NCBI RefSeq assembly: GCF_003097515.1 | Contig: NZ_CP029188.1 | Location: 4,227,001 to 4,291,000, forward strand | Direction of reading: 5' to 3' | Length of the DNA: 64,000 nucleotides | Source: Streptomyces tirandamycinicus | Lineage (GTDB): Bacteria; Actinomycetota; Actinomycetes; Streptomycetales; Streptomycetaceae | Part shown: in pieces, positions 40,896-49,335 of the stretch | How positions within the stretch are numbered: position 1 is the stretch's first letter | Layout of the letters: each line of letters starts with the position of its first letter | Translations under genes and position numbers: made by a program | Notes under the pieces: generated by a model | What the model was told of the DNA's origin: nothing | Seen by the model: only the letters and a program-made list of their open reading frames with translations | Databases searched by the model: none

Positions 40896-41705
40896 TCAGA
40901 TCCGGGCCAGCACCCGGGTGAGCAGCTCACCCATCCGGGCCGCTGAGTCGCGTCCGGCCTGCAGGACCTCTTCGTGGTTGAGCGGCTCGCCCGAAAGGCC
41001 CGCCGCGAGGTTGGTGACCAGGGAGATGCCGAGCACCTCGGCACCGGCCTCACGGGCCGCGATCGCCTCCAGCACGGTGGACATGCCGACCAGGTCGCCG
41101 CCCATGACCCGGACCATGTTGATCTCGGCCGGGGTCTCGTAGTGCGGGCCGGGGAACTGGACGTAGACGCCCTCCTCCAGCGAGGGGTCCACCTCCTTGC
41201 ACAGCGCCCGCAGCCGGGGCGAGTACAGGTCGGTCAGGTCCACGAAGTTGGCGCCGACGATCGGGGAGGCCGCGGTGAGGTTGATGTGGTCGCTGATGAG
41301 GACCGGCTGGCCGGGCCGCATGCCCTCGCGCAGACCGCCGCAGCCGTTGGTCAGGACGACGGTCTTGCAGCCGGAGGCCACGGCGGTGCGCACACCGTGC
41401 GCCACGGCGGCCACGCCGCGGCCCTCGTAGTAGTGCGTACGGCCGAGGAAGACGAGCGCGCGCTTCTCACCGATCCGGTACGAGCGGACCTTGCCGCCGT
41501 GGCCCTCGACCGCCGGGGGCGGGAAGCCGGGCAGCTCGGTGACGGGGAACTCGGCGTCGGGGGCGCCGAGGGCGTCGACCGCGGGCGCCCAGCCCGAGCC
41601 CATCACCAGGGCGACGTCATGGGTCTCGGCGCCGGTCAGCTCTCGCAGGCGCGCGGCCGCGGCGTCGGCGGCGGCATGGGGGTCCGGGGTAAGGGAAACG
41701 TTCAC
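40896..41705 (-). CDS. purine nucleoside phosphorylase (trimeric type)
   Basis: A 269-residue enzyme of the low-molecular-mass purine nucleoside phosphorylase/MTAP class. Visible motifs: ALVMGSGWAP, GHGGKVRSYRIG, FLGRTHYYEGRG (phosphate site), LTNGCGGLREGMRPGQ, ISDHINLT, YVQFPGPHYETPAEI, GGDLVGMSTVLEAIAAR and the base-site NLAAGLSGEPLNHEEV. It phosphorolyses (deoxy)inosine and (deoxy)guanosine. GTG 41705 starts six bases after -10 TAGGCT, with no RBS, so a leaderless mRNA is likely. The gene belongs to the CTACGCGCGTAG set. Confidence 0.92.
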   Translation of the reverse strand: MNVSLTPDPHAAADAAAARLRELTGAETHDVALVMGSGWAPAVDALGAPDAEFPVTELPGFPPPAVEGHGGKVRSYRIGEKRALVFLGRTHYYEGRGVAAVAHGVRTAVASGCKTVVLTNGCGGLREGMRPGQPVLISDHINLTAASPIVGANFVDLTDLYSPRLRALCKEVDPSLEEGVYVQFPGPHYETPAEINMVRVMGGDLVGMSTVLEAIAAREAGAEVLGISLVTNLAAGLSGEPLNHEEVLQAGRDSAARMGELLTRVLARI

Positions 41706-41741
41706 GAGAAAAGCCTAGCCTGAGAAACCCTACGCGCGTAG
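41706..41741 (-). promoter_or_regulatory. operator CTACGCGCGTAG and leaderless-type promoter of purine nucleoside phosphorylase
   Basis: The perfect palindrome spans 41730-41741. On the minus strand, -10 TAGGCT (41717-41712) follows twelve bases later and precedes GTG 41705 by six bases. Confidence 0.65.
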
Positions 41742-41928
41742 ATGAGGATGCTCACGACTCCGCAACCGTTTCCTCGTGGAAACGCACAAGGCGTGTGCGC
41801 GGGTCCGTCCGGCGCCTTCCGCCGGTCGGGGAGGACCGGCTCCGCGACCGGTCCCGCTGTCCCTGAGCGCCTGAGCACCGGAGTCCCTCAGTCCCTGAGC
41901 ACCGGAGTCCCGGGGCCCCGGCCTCCGG

Positions 41929-42366
41929 TCAGCAGGGACGCTTGCGCAGCTCCATCACATAGTCGTGGGGGGCGCCCGCCGACTCGGCCGCGTCGGCGAT
42001 CTCGCCCAGGTAGCGGGCGGAGGGCAGGCCGCCCTCGTACCCGTTCAGGACGTACACCCAGGCCGGCTCCTCGCCGTCCAGCGTGTGCACCCGCACCCGC
42101 ATGCGCCGATAGATGTCCAGCCCGACGCCCTCCCAGCGGTCCATCGAGTCCTCGTCGAGCGGGGCGATGTCGTAGAGCGCGACGAAGACCTGCGAGCGGG
42201 GGGCCTCCACGATCGTGGCCAGCGCCCCCTCCCAGCCCATCTGCTCGCCGCCGAAAGTCAGCCGCCAGCCGTTGAGCCAGCCCGTGCCGCGCAGCGGGGA
42301 GTGCGGTGCGCGGCGGGTCATCAGCCGCGCGTCGAGGTTGCCGGCGTACGCGGCGTAGAGCGACAT
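41929..42366 (-). CDS. gamma-glutamylcyclotransferase-like protein
   Basis: A 145-residue protein of the gamma-glutamylcyclotransferase/AIG2-like fold. The start MSLYAAYAGNLD resembles the substrate-loop YGSNL of the family, followed by GWLNGWRLTFGGE and ALYDIAPLDEDSMDRWEG, which contains the catalytic-Glu region. The late segment AWVYVLNGYEGGLPSARYL fits the family. ATG 42366. Streptomycete relatives have no proven substrate. Confidence 0.75.
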   Translation of the reverse strand: MSLYAAYAGNLDARLMTRRAPHSPLRGTGWLNGWRLTFGGEQMGWEGALATIVEAPRSQVFVALYDIAPLDEDSMDRWEGVGLDIYRRMRVRVHTLDGEEPAWVYVLNGYEGGLPSARYLGEIADAAESAGAPHDYVMELRKRPC

Positions 42367-42791
42367 GGGATCGAGGGTACGGGAGGGGAAGCGGTGACCG
42401 CCCGCCCCGATCCCCCGGGGCGGGCGCCCGGGGAGGGCCGCCGGCGAGCGCGTCCGGGCAGGTACGGGCGGGTCCGGCGCCGGCGCCGGGGGCCGGGCCG
42501 ATGGGGAGGTCCGCCGGTGGGTGTGTCCGGCGTGGTGGGCAGGTCCGCCGCGTGCCGTGTCCGGGGCTGCGGGGAGGAGCGGCCACGGGTGCGCCGGGGT
42601 CGGTGTGCCCGCGTTCCGCGGTCGCGTCGGGGTCGGAGTGCCCGGGTTCCGCGGCCGAGCCGGGGTCTGCCCGCCCGCCTGCCCGGTGCGCTTCCGGCCC
42701 CGGAGAGCCCCCGGCGCGAGGCGGGGTCCGGCGTGCGGGAGAATGAGGGGGACGGACACCCGGCAGAGCGAGAGCGCGAGGCGTAACCCCA
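42367..42791. other. 425-bp intergenic region with a 33-bp tandem repeat
   Basis: No gene is credible here. It contains 33-bp repeats at 42595-42627 and 42628-42660, followed by a partial third copy. The last 30 bp before GTG 42792 have no strong RBS; AGAGCGAGAG is the best candidate. Confidence 0.5.
42595..42672. repeat. 33-bp tandem repeat, two and a third copies
   Basis: Units begin CGGGGTCGG at 42595 and 42628, and a partial CGGGGTC at 42661. The two full units differ at a few positions. Confidence 0.75.
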
Positions 42792-44231
42792 GTGACCCGG
42801 ATCGTGATCATCGGTGGCGGACCCGGCGGATACGAGGCGGCTCTGGTGGCCGCCCAGCTCGGCGCGGAGGTGATCGTCGTGGACTGCGACGGCCTCGGCG
42901 GGGCCTCCGTCCTCACCGACTGCGTGCCCTCCAAGACCCTGATCGCCACCGCCGAGGTGATGACCAACTTCGACTCCTCGCACGAGGAGCTCGGCATCAT
43001 CGTCGCGGACGACACCCCGCACATCGAGCAGCCCGCCCGGATCGTGGGCGTCGACCTCGGCAAGGTCAACCGCCGTGTGAAGCGGCTCGCGCTCGCCCAG
43101 TCCCACGACATCACCGCAGCGGTGACCCGTGCGGGCGCGCGGGTCATGCGCGGCCGCGGCCGGCTGGACGACGGGCAGGCGCTCGACGGCTCCCGCAGGG
43201 TGATCGTCACCGCTGCCGACGGCAGCGAGGAGACGCTCACCGCCGACGCCGTGCTGATCGCCACCGGTGGCCACCCGCGCGAGATCCCCGACGCGCAGCC
43301 CGACGGCGAGCGGATCCTCAACTGGACGCAGGTGTACGACCTGGACGAGCTGCCCGAAGAGCTCATCGTGGTCGGCTCGGGCGTGACGGGTGCCGAGTTC
43401 GCCGGCGCCTACCAGGCGCTCGGTTCCCGCGTCACGCTCGTCTCCTCCCGCGACCGCGTGCTGCCGGGCGAGGACCCGGACGCCGCCGCGGTCCTCGAGG
43501 ACGTCTTCCGGCGCCGCGGCATGAACGTCATGGCCCGCTCCCGCGCCCAGTCCGCCAAGCGGGTCGGCGACCGGGTCGAGGTGACGCTGGCCGACGGCCG
43601 GGTCATCACCGGCACGCACTGCCTGATGGCCGTCGGCGCCATCCCCAACTCCGCGGGCATGGGCCTGGAGGAGGCCGGGGTCAGGCTCACCGAGTCCGGG
43701 CACATCTGGACCGACAAGGTCTCGCGGACGACCGCGCCGGGCGTGTACGCGGCCGGGGACGTCACCGGCGTCTTCGCGCTGGCGTCGGTGGCGGCGATGC
43801 AGGGACGTATCGCCATGTACCACTTCCTGGGCGACGCGGTGACTCCGCTCAATTTGAAGACCGTCTCGTCGAACGTCTTCACCGACCCGGAGATCGCGAC
43901 CGTCGGCTACACGCAGGCGGACGTGGACGGCGGTGTCATCGACGCCCGGGTCGTCAAGCTGCCTCTGCTGCGCAACCCGCGCGCCAAGATGCAGGGCATC
44001 AGGGACGGCTTCGTGAAGATCTTCTGCCGGCCCGGTACCGGCATCGTGGTCGGCGGAGTGGTCGTGGCGCCGCGCGCCTCGGAACTGATCCACCCCATCT
44101 CGATCGCGGTCGACAACAACCTGACGGTGGAACAGATCGCAAACGCCTTCACCGTGTACCCGTCGTTGTCGGGCTCGATCGCGGAAGTCGCCCGCCAGCT
44201 GCACACCCGGAAGGCGACGGGCGAGGCGTAG
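42792..44231 (+). CDS. NAD(P)H-quinone dehydrogenase / LpdA-type flavoprotein
   Basis: A 479-residue FAD enzyme of the pyridine nucleotide-disulfide reductase class. FAD site: IVIIGGGPGGYEAALVA; NAD site: LIVVGSGVTGAEFA; second FAD motif GVYAAGDVTGVFALASVAAMQG. The place of the redox disulfide reads GGASVLTDCVPSK, so the first Cys is Ser and the CxxxxC pair is missing, as in mycobacterial LpdA (Rv3303c), which reduces quinones rather than lipoamide. GTG 42792 is used. It is followed by a DeoR gene 144 bp later. Confidence 0.87.
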   Translation: MTRIVIIGGGPGGYEAALVAAQLGAEVIVVDCDGLGGASVLTDCVPSKTLIATAEVMTNFDSSHEELGIIVADDTPHIEQPARIVGVDLGKVNRRVKRLALAQSHDITAAVTRAGARVMRGRGRLDDGQALDGSRRVIVTAADGSEETLTADAVLIATGGHPREIPDAQPDGERILNWTQVYDLDELPEELIVVGSGVTGAEFAGAYQALGSRVTLVSSRDRVLPGEDPDAAAVLEDVFRRRGMNVMARSRAQSAKRVGDRVEVTLADGRVITGTHCLMAVGAIPNSAGMGLEEAGVRLTESGHIWTDKVSRTTAPGVYAAGDVTGVFALASVAAMQGRIAMYHFLGDAVTPLNLKTVSSNVFTDPEIATVGYTQADVDGGVIDARVVKLPLLRNPRAKMQGIRDGFVKIFCRPGTGIVVGGVVVAPRASELIHPISIAVDNNLTVEQIANAFTVYPSLSGSIAEVARQLHTRKATGEA

Positions 44232-44362
44232 CGCGCGGGCCCCGGGATCAACCCCGGCAAGCCGGGACGATAGGGCACCGGACCTATACCACTTCCCGTA
44301 CCCCGCTGTTGGCAACTTCTCGTATTCGGCGCAAAGTGCTGAAAAGCATCCACCGCTGGGGT

Positions 44363-44375
44363 TACTGTCAGTTTC
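44363..44375 (+). promoter_or_regulatory. -10 element of leaderless-type deoR promoter
   Basis: TACTGT (44363-44368) lies seven bases before GTG 44376, and no RBS precedes the start. No CTACGCGCGTAG site is present here. Confidence 0.45.
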
Positions 44376-45299
44376 GTGTTCGCTGCAGAACGTCGTCAAT
44401 TGATCCTCGAAATGGTGCGCGCCAACGGAGCCGTTTCGCTCCGTGAGCTCGCCCGCGTCGTCCAGACCTCCGAAGTGACCGTACGGCGGGACGTGCGGGC
44501 CCTGGAGGCAGAAGGACTGCTCGACCGCCGGCACGGCGGTGCGGTGTTGCCGGGTGGATTCACGCGAGAATCCGGCTTCCCGCAGAAATCCCATCTCGCG
44601 ACCGCGGAGAAGACGGCCATCGCCGATCTCGCCGCGGGCCTGGTCGAAGAAGGCGAGGCCATCGTGGTCGGCGCCGGTACGACCACACAGGAGCTCGCCC
44701 GCCGGCTCGCCCGGATCCCCGGGCTCACCGTGGTCACCAACTCGCTGCTGGTCGCGCAGGCGCTGGCGCACGCCAACCGGGTCGAGGTCGTCATGACCGG
44801 CGGCACCCTGCGTGGGTCGAACTACGCGCTGGTCGGCAGCGGGGCGGAGCAGTCCCTCCAGGGGCTGCGGGTCTCCCGTGCCTTCCTGTCCGGCAGCGGC
44901 CTGACGGCCGAGCGCGGGCTGTCCACCTCCAACATGCTGTCGGCGAGCGTGGACCGGGCGCTGGTGCAGGCGGCCTCGGAGGTCGTGGTGCTGGCCGACC
45001 ACACCAAGCTGGGCACCGACACGATGTTCCAGACCGTGCCGACGGACGTGATCACCCGCCTGGTGACGGACGAGCCGCCGCAGCACGACGACCGGGCGGC
45101 GACGGAGCTGCAGGCGCTCGCGGACCAGGGGGTCGAGGTCGCCGTGGCGGGCACGGCGGTCGACGCGGCCCGTGCGCGGCGCGACGTCCCCCTCCCGGGC
45201 CAGCGCCGCACCACCCATCCGACCACCCCCCTCCGCCCGGCCGCGGCCCTCACCGCCGAACCCCCGGACCGGCGCGTGGCCGACCTGCGCCGCCGCTGA
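44376..45299 (+). CDS. DeoR-family transcriptional regulator
   Basis: A 307-residue regulator. The HTH is typical of DeoR: FAAERRQLILEMVRANGAVSLRELARVVQTSEVTVRRDVRALEAEGLLDRRHGGAV (conserved in pieces). The effector domain has VVGAGTTTQELARRL, TNSLLVAQAL, MTGGTLRGSNYALVG and VVLADHTKLG, normally binding a phosphosugar. The C-terminal 60 residues are Pro/Arg-rich and not conserved. It could be the regulator of the neighbouring nucleoside regulon (deoxyribose-phosphate would be a natural ligand), but its own promoter lacks the palindrome and DeoR sites are usually direct repeats; this is only a hypothesis. Confidence 0.87.
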   Translation: MFAAERRQLILEMVRANGAVSLRELARVVQTSEVTVRRDVRALEAEGLLDRRHGGAVLPGGFTRESGFPQKSHLATAEKTAIADLAAGLVEEGEAIVVGAGTTTQELARRLARIPGLTVVTNSLLVAQALAHANRVEVVMTGGTLRGSNYALVGSGAEQSLQGLRVSRAFLSGSGLTAERGLSTSNMLSASVDRALVQAASEVVVLADHTKLGTDTMFQTVPTDVITRLVTDEPPQHDDRAATELQALADQGVEVAVAGTAVDAARARRDVPLPGQRRTTHPTTPLRPAAALTAEPPDRRVADLRRR

Positions 45300-45751
45300 G
45301 GCCACCGCCACCGGGGCGGTGCGCGCCCCGGAGGCCGGGACCGGGGCCGCGCCCGGCGCAGGGGAGCCGTGTCCGGCCGCGCGCACGGCCCCGTGCGCCG
45401 GGCCGGCATGCGGGTGCGGGTGCGCCGGAGCGGCCGGCCCGGTCCGGTCCGTGTCCCGGACCTTCTCCCTCCAGCTCCAACGGCCTCTGCGGTCAACGCG
45501 GTCTCTGCGATGGCGGCCTGTGTGGTCGCCGTCTGCGTGGTGGCCATCTCCGCGGTCACCGCGGCCTGAACGGCGTCGGTGGCCAGGACGGCGTCGGTGG
45601 CCGGGACGGCCTCCGCGACCTCTGTGGCCTCTGTGGCTTCTCCGGGTGGGGAGCGGCGCCCCGAGCCGCGGCGGCGGTTCTCGACGACCGGTGCGCGGCC
45701 TGCACGGCCTGCACGGTTGCCCGGCCTGCAGGCCGATGCGGCCAACGCGGC
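45300..45751. other. 452-bp intergenic region with short degenerate repeats
   Basis: No gene is supported. Degenerate repeats rich in GTGGCC, CGGCGTCGGTGGCC and GCGGCC occupy 45480-45760, including an 18-bp near-tandem pair around 45570-45605. A hairpin at 45311-45331 ends the DeoR transcript. Confidence 0.5.
45311..45331 (+). terminator. 8-bp hairpin after the DeoR gene
   Basis: CCGGGGCG (45311-45318) pairs with CGCCCCGG (45324-45331) around a five-base loop, eleven bases after the stop. Confidence 0.55.
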
Positions 45752-46345
45752 CTACGCCTTCAGGCCGCGCAGTGTCAGTGCCAGCAGACGGTCGGCGAGT
45801 TCGGGGTCGGACGGGGCCTGCTCGGCTGCCAGCGCGATCGCGTTGGTGAGCTGGAGCAGGTCCGTGATGGAGACGTCCTCCCGGACCGCGCCGGCCGCCT
45901 GGGCGCGGGAGAGCAGCCGGGCGCCCGCCTCGCGGAGGGGCACGCTGCACTGGGAGAGCGCGGAACCGGTGTCGTGCGAGGCCGACATGAGGGCCCGGGC
46001 CACCCCGCGGTATTCACCCGCATGAGTGATGAGGGCGCGCAGCCACTCCACGAGGGCGCCGCACGGCTGGTCAGCCGAGGCCAGTTCCGCGGACCGGCTG
46101 AGCAGTGACGCCAGCGCGTCCTGGAAGACCGCGTTCATCAGCGCGTGCCGGTTCGGGAAGTGGCGGTACAACGTGCCGATGCCCACGCCGGCCCGCCTGG
46201 CGACGTCCTCCAGGGACGCGTCCGTGCCGTGCTCGGCGAACGCCTTGCGCGCCTCGATCAGCAACCGCTCGTAGTTGCGGCGCGCGTCGGCCCGCATCGG
46301 CCGTACCGCGCCCGCCGCGTCGCCGGCCGCCGTACTCGTCGTCAT
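45752..46345 (-). CDS. TetR-family transcriptional regulator
   Basis: A 197-residue regulator. The DNA-binding part is RADARRNYERLLIEARKAFAEHG.. DASLEDVARRAGVGIGTLYRHFPNRHALMNAVF, the usual TetR_N HTH. The ligand domain is helical and unremarkable. ATG 46345 is chosen; an upstream start would add four residues. No adjacent divergent target gene is evident: the neighbour on the upstream side is accA2, on the same strand, beyond a strong terminator. Confidence 0.87.
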   Translation of the reverse strand: MTTSTAAGDAAGAVRPMRADARRNYERLLIEARKAFAEHGTDASLEDVARRAGVGIGTLYRHFPNRHALMNAVFQDALASLLSRSAELASADQPCGALVEWLRALITHAGEYRGVARALMSASHDTGSALSQCSVPLREAGARLLSRAQAAGAVREDVSITDLLQLTNAIALAAEQAPSDPELADRLLALTLRGLKA

Positions 46346-46397
46346 GGCACCCAGCATGCCATCGGCGCGCGGGTGCGAACCCCCCTCCGCCCGCGCA

Positions 46398-46449
46398 CGC
46401 ACGCGGACGGGGCCCGCCGGATCCTCCCGGCGGGCCCCGTCCGCGTGCG
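46398..46449 (-). terminator. 23-bp perfect hairpin terminator of accA2
   Basis: The arms 46398-46420 and 46427-46449 are perfectly complementary over 23 bp around the loop ATCCTC. It follows the accA2 stop at 46464 and is the longest perfect hairpin noticed in the window. Confidence 0.85.
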
Positions 46450-46463
46450 GCTGAGCGGCGGCG

Positions 46464-48227
46464 TCAGTCCTTGATCTCGCAGATCACCGCGCCGGACGTG
46501 ATCGACGCGCCGACCTCGGCGGCGAGGCCCTTCACGGTGCCGGAGCGGTGCGCGTTCAGCGGCTGCTCCATCTTCATCGCCTCCAGGACGACGACGAGGT
46601 CGCCCTCGTTGACCTGCTGGCCCTCCTCGACGGCGACCTTGACGATGGTGCCCTGCATCGGCGAGGCGAGGGTGTCGCCGGAGGCGGCCGGGCCGGACTT
46701 CTTGGCCGCGCGGCGCTTGGGGCGGGCACCGCCCGCCGCCGCGGTCCGGGCCAGCGTCATGCCCAGCGAGGACGGCAGCGAGACTTCCAGGCGCTTGCCG
46801 CCGACCTCGACGACGACGGTCTCGCGGCCCGGCTCCTCCTCCACCTCGGTGTCGGCAGGGGCGGCGAAGGGCTTGATCTCGTTGACGAACTCGGTCTCGA
46901 TCCAGCGGGTGTGGACCTTGAACGGGGTGCCGTCCGTCGGGGCGAACGCCGGGTCGACCACGACGGCGCGGTGGAACGGGATCGCGGTGGCCATGCCCTC
47001 GACCTGGAACTCGGCCAGGGCACGCGCGGCGCGCTGCAGCGCCTGCTCACGGGTGGCGCCGGTGACGATCAGCTTCGCCAGCAGCGAGTCCCACGCGGGG
47101 CCGATCACACTGCCGGACTCCACGCCCGCGTCCAGCCGGACACCCGGACCGGAGGGCGGGACGAAGGAGGTGACCGTGCCGGGCGCGGGCAGGAAGTTGC
47201 GGCCCGGGTCCTCTCCGTTGATGCGGAACTCGAAGGAGTGGCCCCGCCGCGGCGGGTCGTCGTAGCCCAGCTTCTCCCCGTCGGCGATGCGGAACATCTC
47301 CCGCACCAGGTCGATGCCGGTCACCTCCTCGGTGACCGGGTGCTCGACCTGCAGCCGGGTGTTCACCTCGAGGAAGGAGATCGTGCCGTCGTTGCCGACG
47401 AGGAACTCCACGGTGCCCGCGCCGACGTAGCCGGCCTCCTTGAGGATGGCCTTGGACGCGCGGTACAGCTCGGCGTTCTGCTCCTCGGTGAGGAACGGCG
47501 CGGGGGCCTCCTCCACCAGCTTCTGGTGCCGGCGCTGCAGCGAGCAGTCACGGGTGGACACGACCACCACGTTGCCGTGCTGGTCGGCCAGGCACTGGGT
47601 CTCGACATGGCGCGGCTTGTCCAGGTACCGCTCGACGAAGCACTCGCCGCGGCCGAACGCCGCGACGGCCTCGCGCACCGCCGAGTCGTACAGCTCGGGG
47701 ACCTCCTCCAGCGTGCGGGCGACCTTCAGGCCGCGTCCGCCACCGCCGAAGGCGGCCTTGATCGCGATGGGGAGACCGTGCTCCTCGGCGAAGGCGACGA
47801 CCTCGTCCGCGCCGGACACCGGGTCGGAGGTGCCGGCCACCAGCGGGGCGCCCGCGCGCTGGGCGATGTGACGGGCCGCCACCTTGTCGCCGAGGTCGCG
47901 GATCGCGGCCGGCGGGGGGCCGATCCAGGTCAGCCCGGCGTCGAGGACGGCCTGGGCGAAATCGGCGTTCTCGGAGAGGAAGCCGTATCCGGGGTGGATG
48001 GCGTCCGCGCCCGAGTCCGCGGCGGCCTGGAGGACCTTGCCCATGTCCAGGTAGCTGGCGGCCGGGGTGTCACCGCCCAGGGCGAACGCTTCGTCGGCCG
48101 CGCGGACGTGCAGAGCGTCACGGTCCGGGTCGGCGTAGACGGCTACGCTCGCGATCCCGGCGTCCCGGCATGCACGGGCAACGCGGACAGCGATCTCGCC
48201 TCGGTTGGCGATGAGCACCTTGCGCAC
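46464..48227 (-). CDS. accA2: acyl-CoA carboxylase alpha subunit (biotin carboxylase and biotin carrier)
   Basis: A 587-residue subunit. Biotin carboxylase: VRKVLIANRGEIAVRVARACRD, ATP-grasp motif KAAFGGGGRGLKV, ERYLDKPRHVE, QRRHQKLVEE and NTRLQVEHPVTE. After a basic linker (RPKRRAAKKS), the carrier domain ends with the biotinyl-Lys motif EAMKMEQPL. GTG 48227 follows AAGGAGGGA. It supplies carboxybiotin to PccB (50541-52142) with AccE as the third subunit, making malonyl- or methylmalonyl-CoA for fatty acids and polyketides. Confidence 0.94.
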   Translation of the reverse strand: MRKVLIANRGEIAVRVARACRDAGIASVAVYADPDRDALHVRAADEAFALGGDTPAASYLDMGKVLQAAADSGADAIHPGYGFLSENADFAQAVLDAGLTWIGPPPAAIRDLGDKVAARHIAQRAGAPLVAGTSDPVSGADEVVAFAEEHGLPIAIKAAFGGGGRGLKVARTLEEVPELYDSAVREAVAAFGRGECFVERYLDKPRHVETQCLADQHGNVVVVSTRDCSLQRRHQKLVEEAPAPFLTEEQNAELYRASKAILKEAGYVGAGTVEFLVGNDGTISFLEVNTRLQVEHPVTEEVTGIDLVREMFRIADGEKLGYDDPPRRGHSFEFRINGEDPGRNFLPAPGTVTSFVPPSGPGVRLDAGVESGSVIGPAWDSLLAKLIVTGATREQALQRAARALAEFQVEGMATAIPFHRAVVVDPAFAPTDGTPFKVHTRWIETEFVNEIKPFAAPADTEVEEEPGRETVVVEVGGKRLEVSLPSSLGMTLARTAAAGGARPKRRAAKKSGPAASGDTLASPMQGTIVKVAVEEGQQVNEGDLVVVLEAMKMEQPLNAHRSGTVKGLAAEVGASITSGAVICEIKD

Positions 48228-48696
48228 GATGGCTCCCTCCTTGCTGTTGTCCGGGTGTAGACGCCCCGGTTTGCGGCTACGCCGCGGGCCGGTCCCCGGT
48301 CCGGGCGTGCCGGCCGGAGCACTCGGCGGGTCACCGCGCCGAAGACTTCGCTGAAACACGCTGAGTTTAGGGAATGCCGACACGGCCTTTCGACCCGTTC
48401 CCGGTCGTGAGCTTCCCCACACGGAGGGTGATTCGGGGCGTGGCCGTGCTGTGTATGCCCTTGTCGCACCACGGTACGTCGGTTTTCTCCTGTGCAGAGT
48501 AGCCGTCGCGTGTGGTCAAGGTCTCTGCCCCGGCGGCCAGCGGCTGCGCGCGAATCTTTGTGGAGTCCCTACGAATGGCCGAATGGTTCTTTGCCCGTGC
48601 CCGGGCCCTTGTCCGCGGGTTTACCCGTTAGTAGCGTTCGCCGTGTCGTTCGTACTGCTGGTAACTGAGGCTGGGAAGCCCAAGGGGGTGGGTGCC
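48228..48696. other. 469-bp intergenic region between accA2 and a divergent membrane-protein gene
   Basis: It should hold the promoters of both flanking genes. The sequence around 48340-48380 is A/T-richer on the accA2 side, with a CGCTGA direct repeat. No confident hexamers, operator or small gene could be assigned. Confidence 0.4.
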
Positions 48697-49224
48697 GTGG
48701 TGCGCAGAACGGTGGCCGTGGTCGCCGCGATCGTGCTCTGCCTGGAAGCCGTCGGCATCGTGGTGGTCAACGGCATCATGGCCACCTTCGTGAACAACCA
48801 GAGCATGTCCCTCGACGGCCTCGACCCCGATGTCATGGCCGCCGGCACCTGGGCGATGGGCGGGGTGTTCGGGTTCTTCCTCGCGGCCTGCGGCACGCTC
48901 CTGCTCGTCGTCGCCGTGCGCGACCGCGGCCCCGGCCGCTGGGGACGGGTGCTCCTGGTCGGCTGCGCGGTGGTGCACGGCGTGCTGGGCGCGCTGACCG
49001 TGGGACCGGTCGGCTGGCACGCGTTCGTGTTCCTGATGGTGGTCCTGGGGCTGGTCGTGTTCGCCCTGCTGCAGTACGGCGGGACGGAGCCGGAGGGACT
49101 CGGGGAACCGGGGGGAAGCGGGGGAGGCGCCCCGCCCGCCGTCGAGGGCCGTTCGGTCTCCCTCGACAAGGGGCCCGTCGGCGACACCGGGCCCGCCGTC
49201 GGCGACGGGCCGGCCAGGGCCTGA
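48697..49224 (+). CDS. hypothetical four-TM membrane protein
   Basis: A 175-residue protein with hydrophobic segments at about residues 5-25, 50-75, 85-105 and 105-125, including WAMGGVFGFFLAACGTLLLVVAV. The C-terminal 45 residues are Gly/Glu/Pro-rich. GTG 48697 follows AAGGGGG by eight bases; the frame is open further upstream but conserved-looking sequence begins here. No family is recognised. It is convergent with maf. Confidence 0.65.
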   Translation: MVRRTVAVVAAIVLCLEAVGIVVVNGIMATFVNNQSMSLDGLDPDVMAAGTWAMGGVFGFFLAACGTLLLVVAVRDRGPGRWGRVLLVGCAVVHGVLGALTVGPVGWHAFVFLMVVLGLVVFALLQYGGTEPEGLGEPGGSGGGAPPAVEGRSVSLDKGPVGDTGPAVGDGPARA

Positions 49225-49335
49225 CGAGGTCACCACACGCCCCGCACGCCCCGCACGCCGGTCGGAGGGCGTCCCGAGGAGGGCGCGGGGCGCGGGGCCC
49301 GGCACACCGGCGGTAGCACCCTCCGAGGCCGGTGA

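Noticed and set aside
45369..45745. Small open frames in the DeoR-TetR gap on both strands
   Set aside because: They translate degenerate intergenic repeats (for example ATDAV units) with no RBS, domain or codon-position signal.
42321..45950. Very long minus-strand open frame of about 1200 codons
   Set aside because: It is antisense to the LpdA-type and DeoR genes and reads as an Arg/Gly/Pro/Asp-rich shadow typical of high-GC codon bias.
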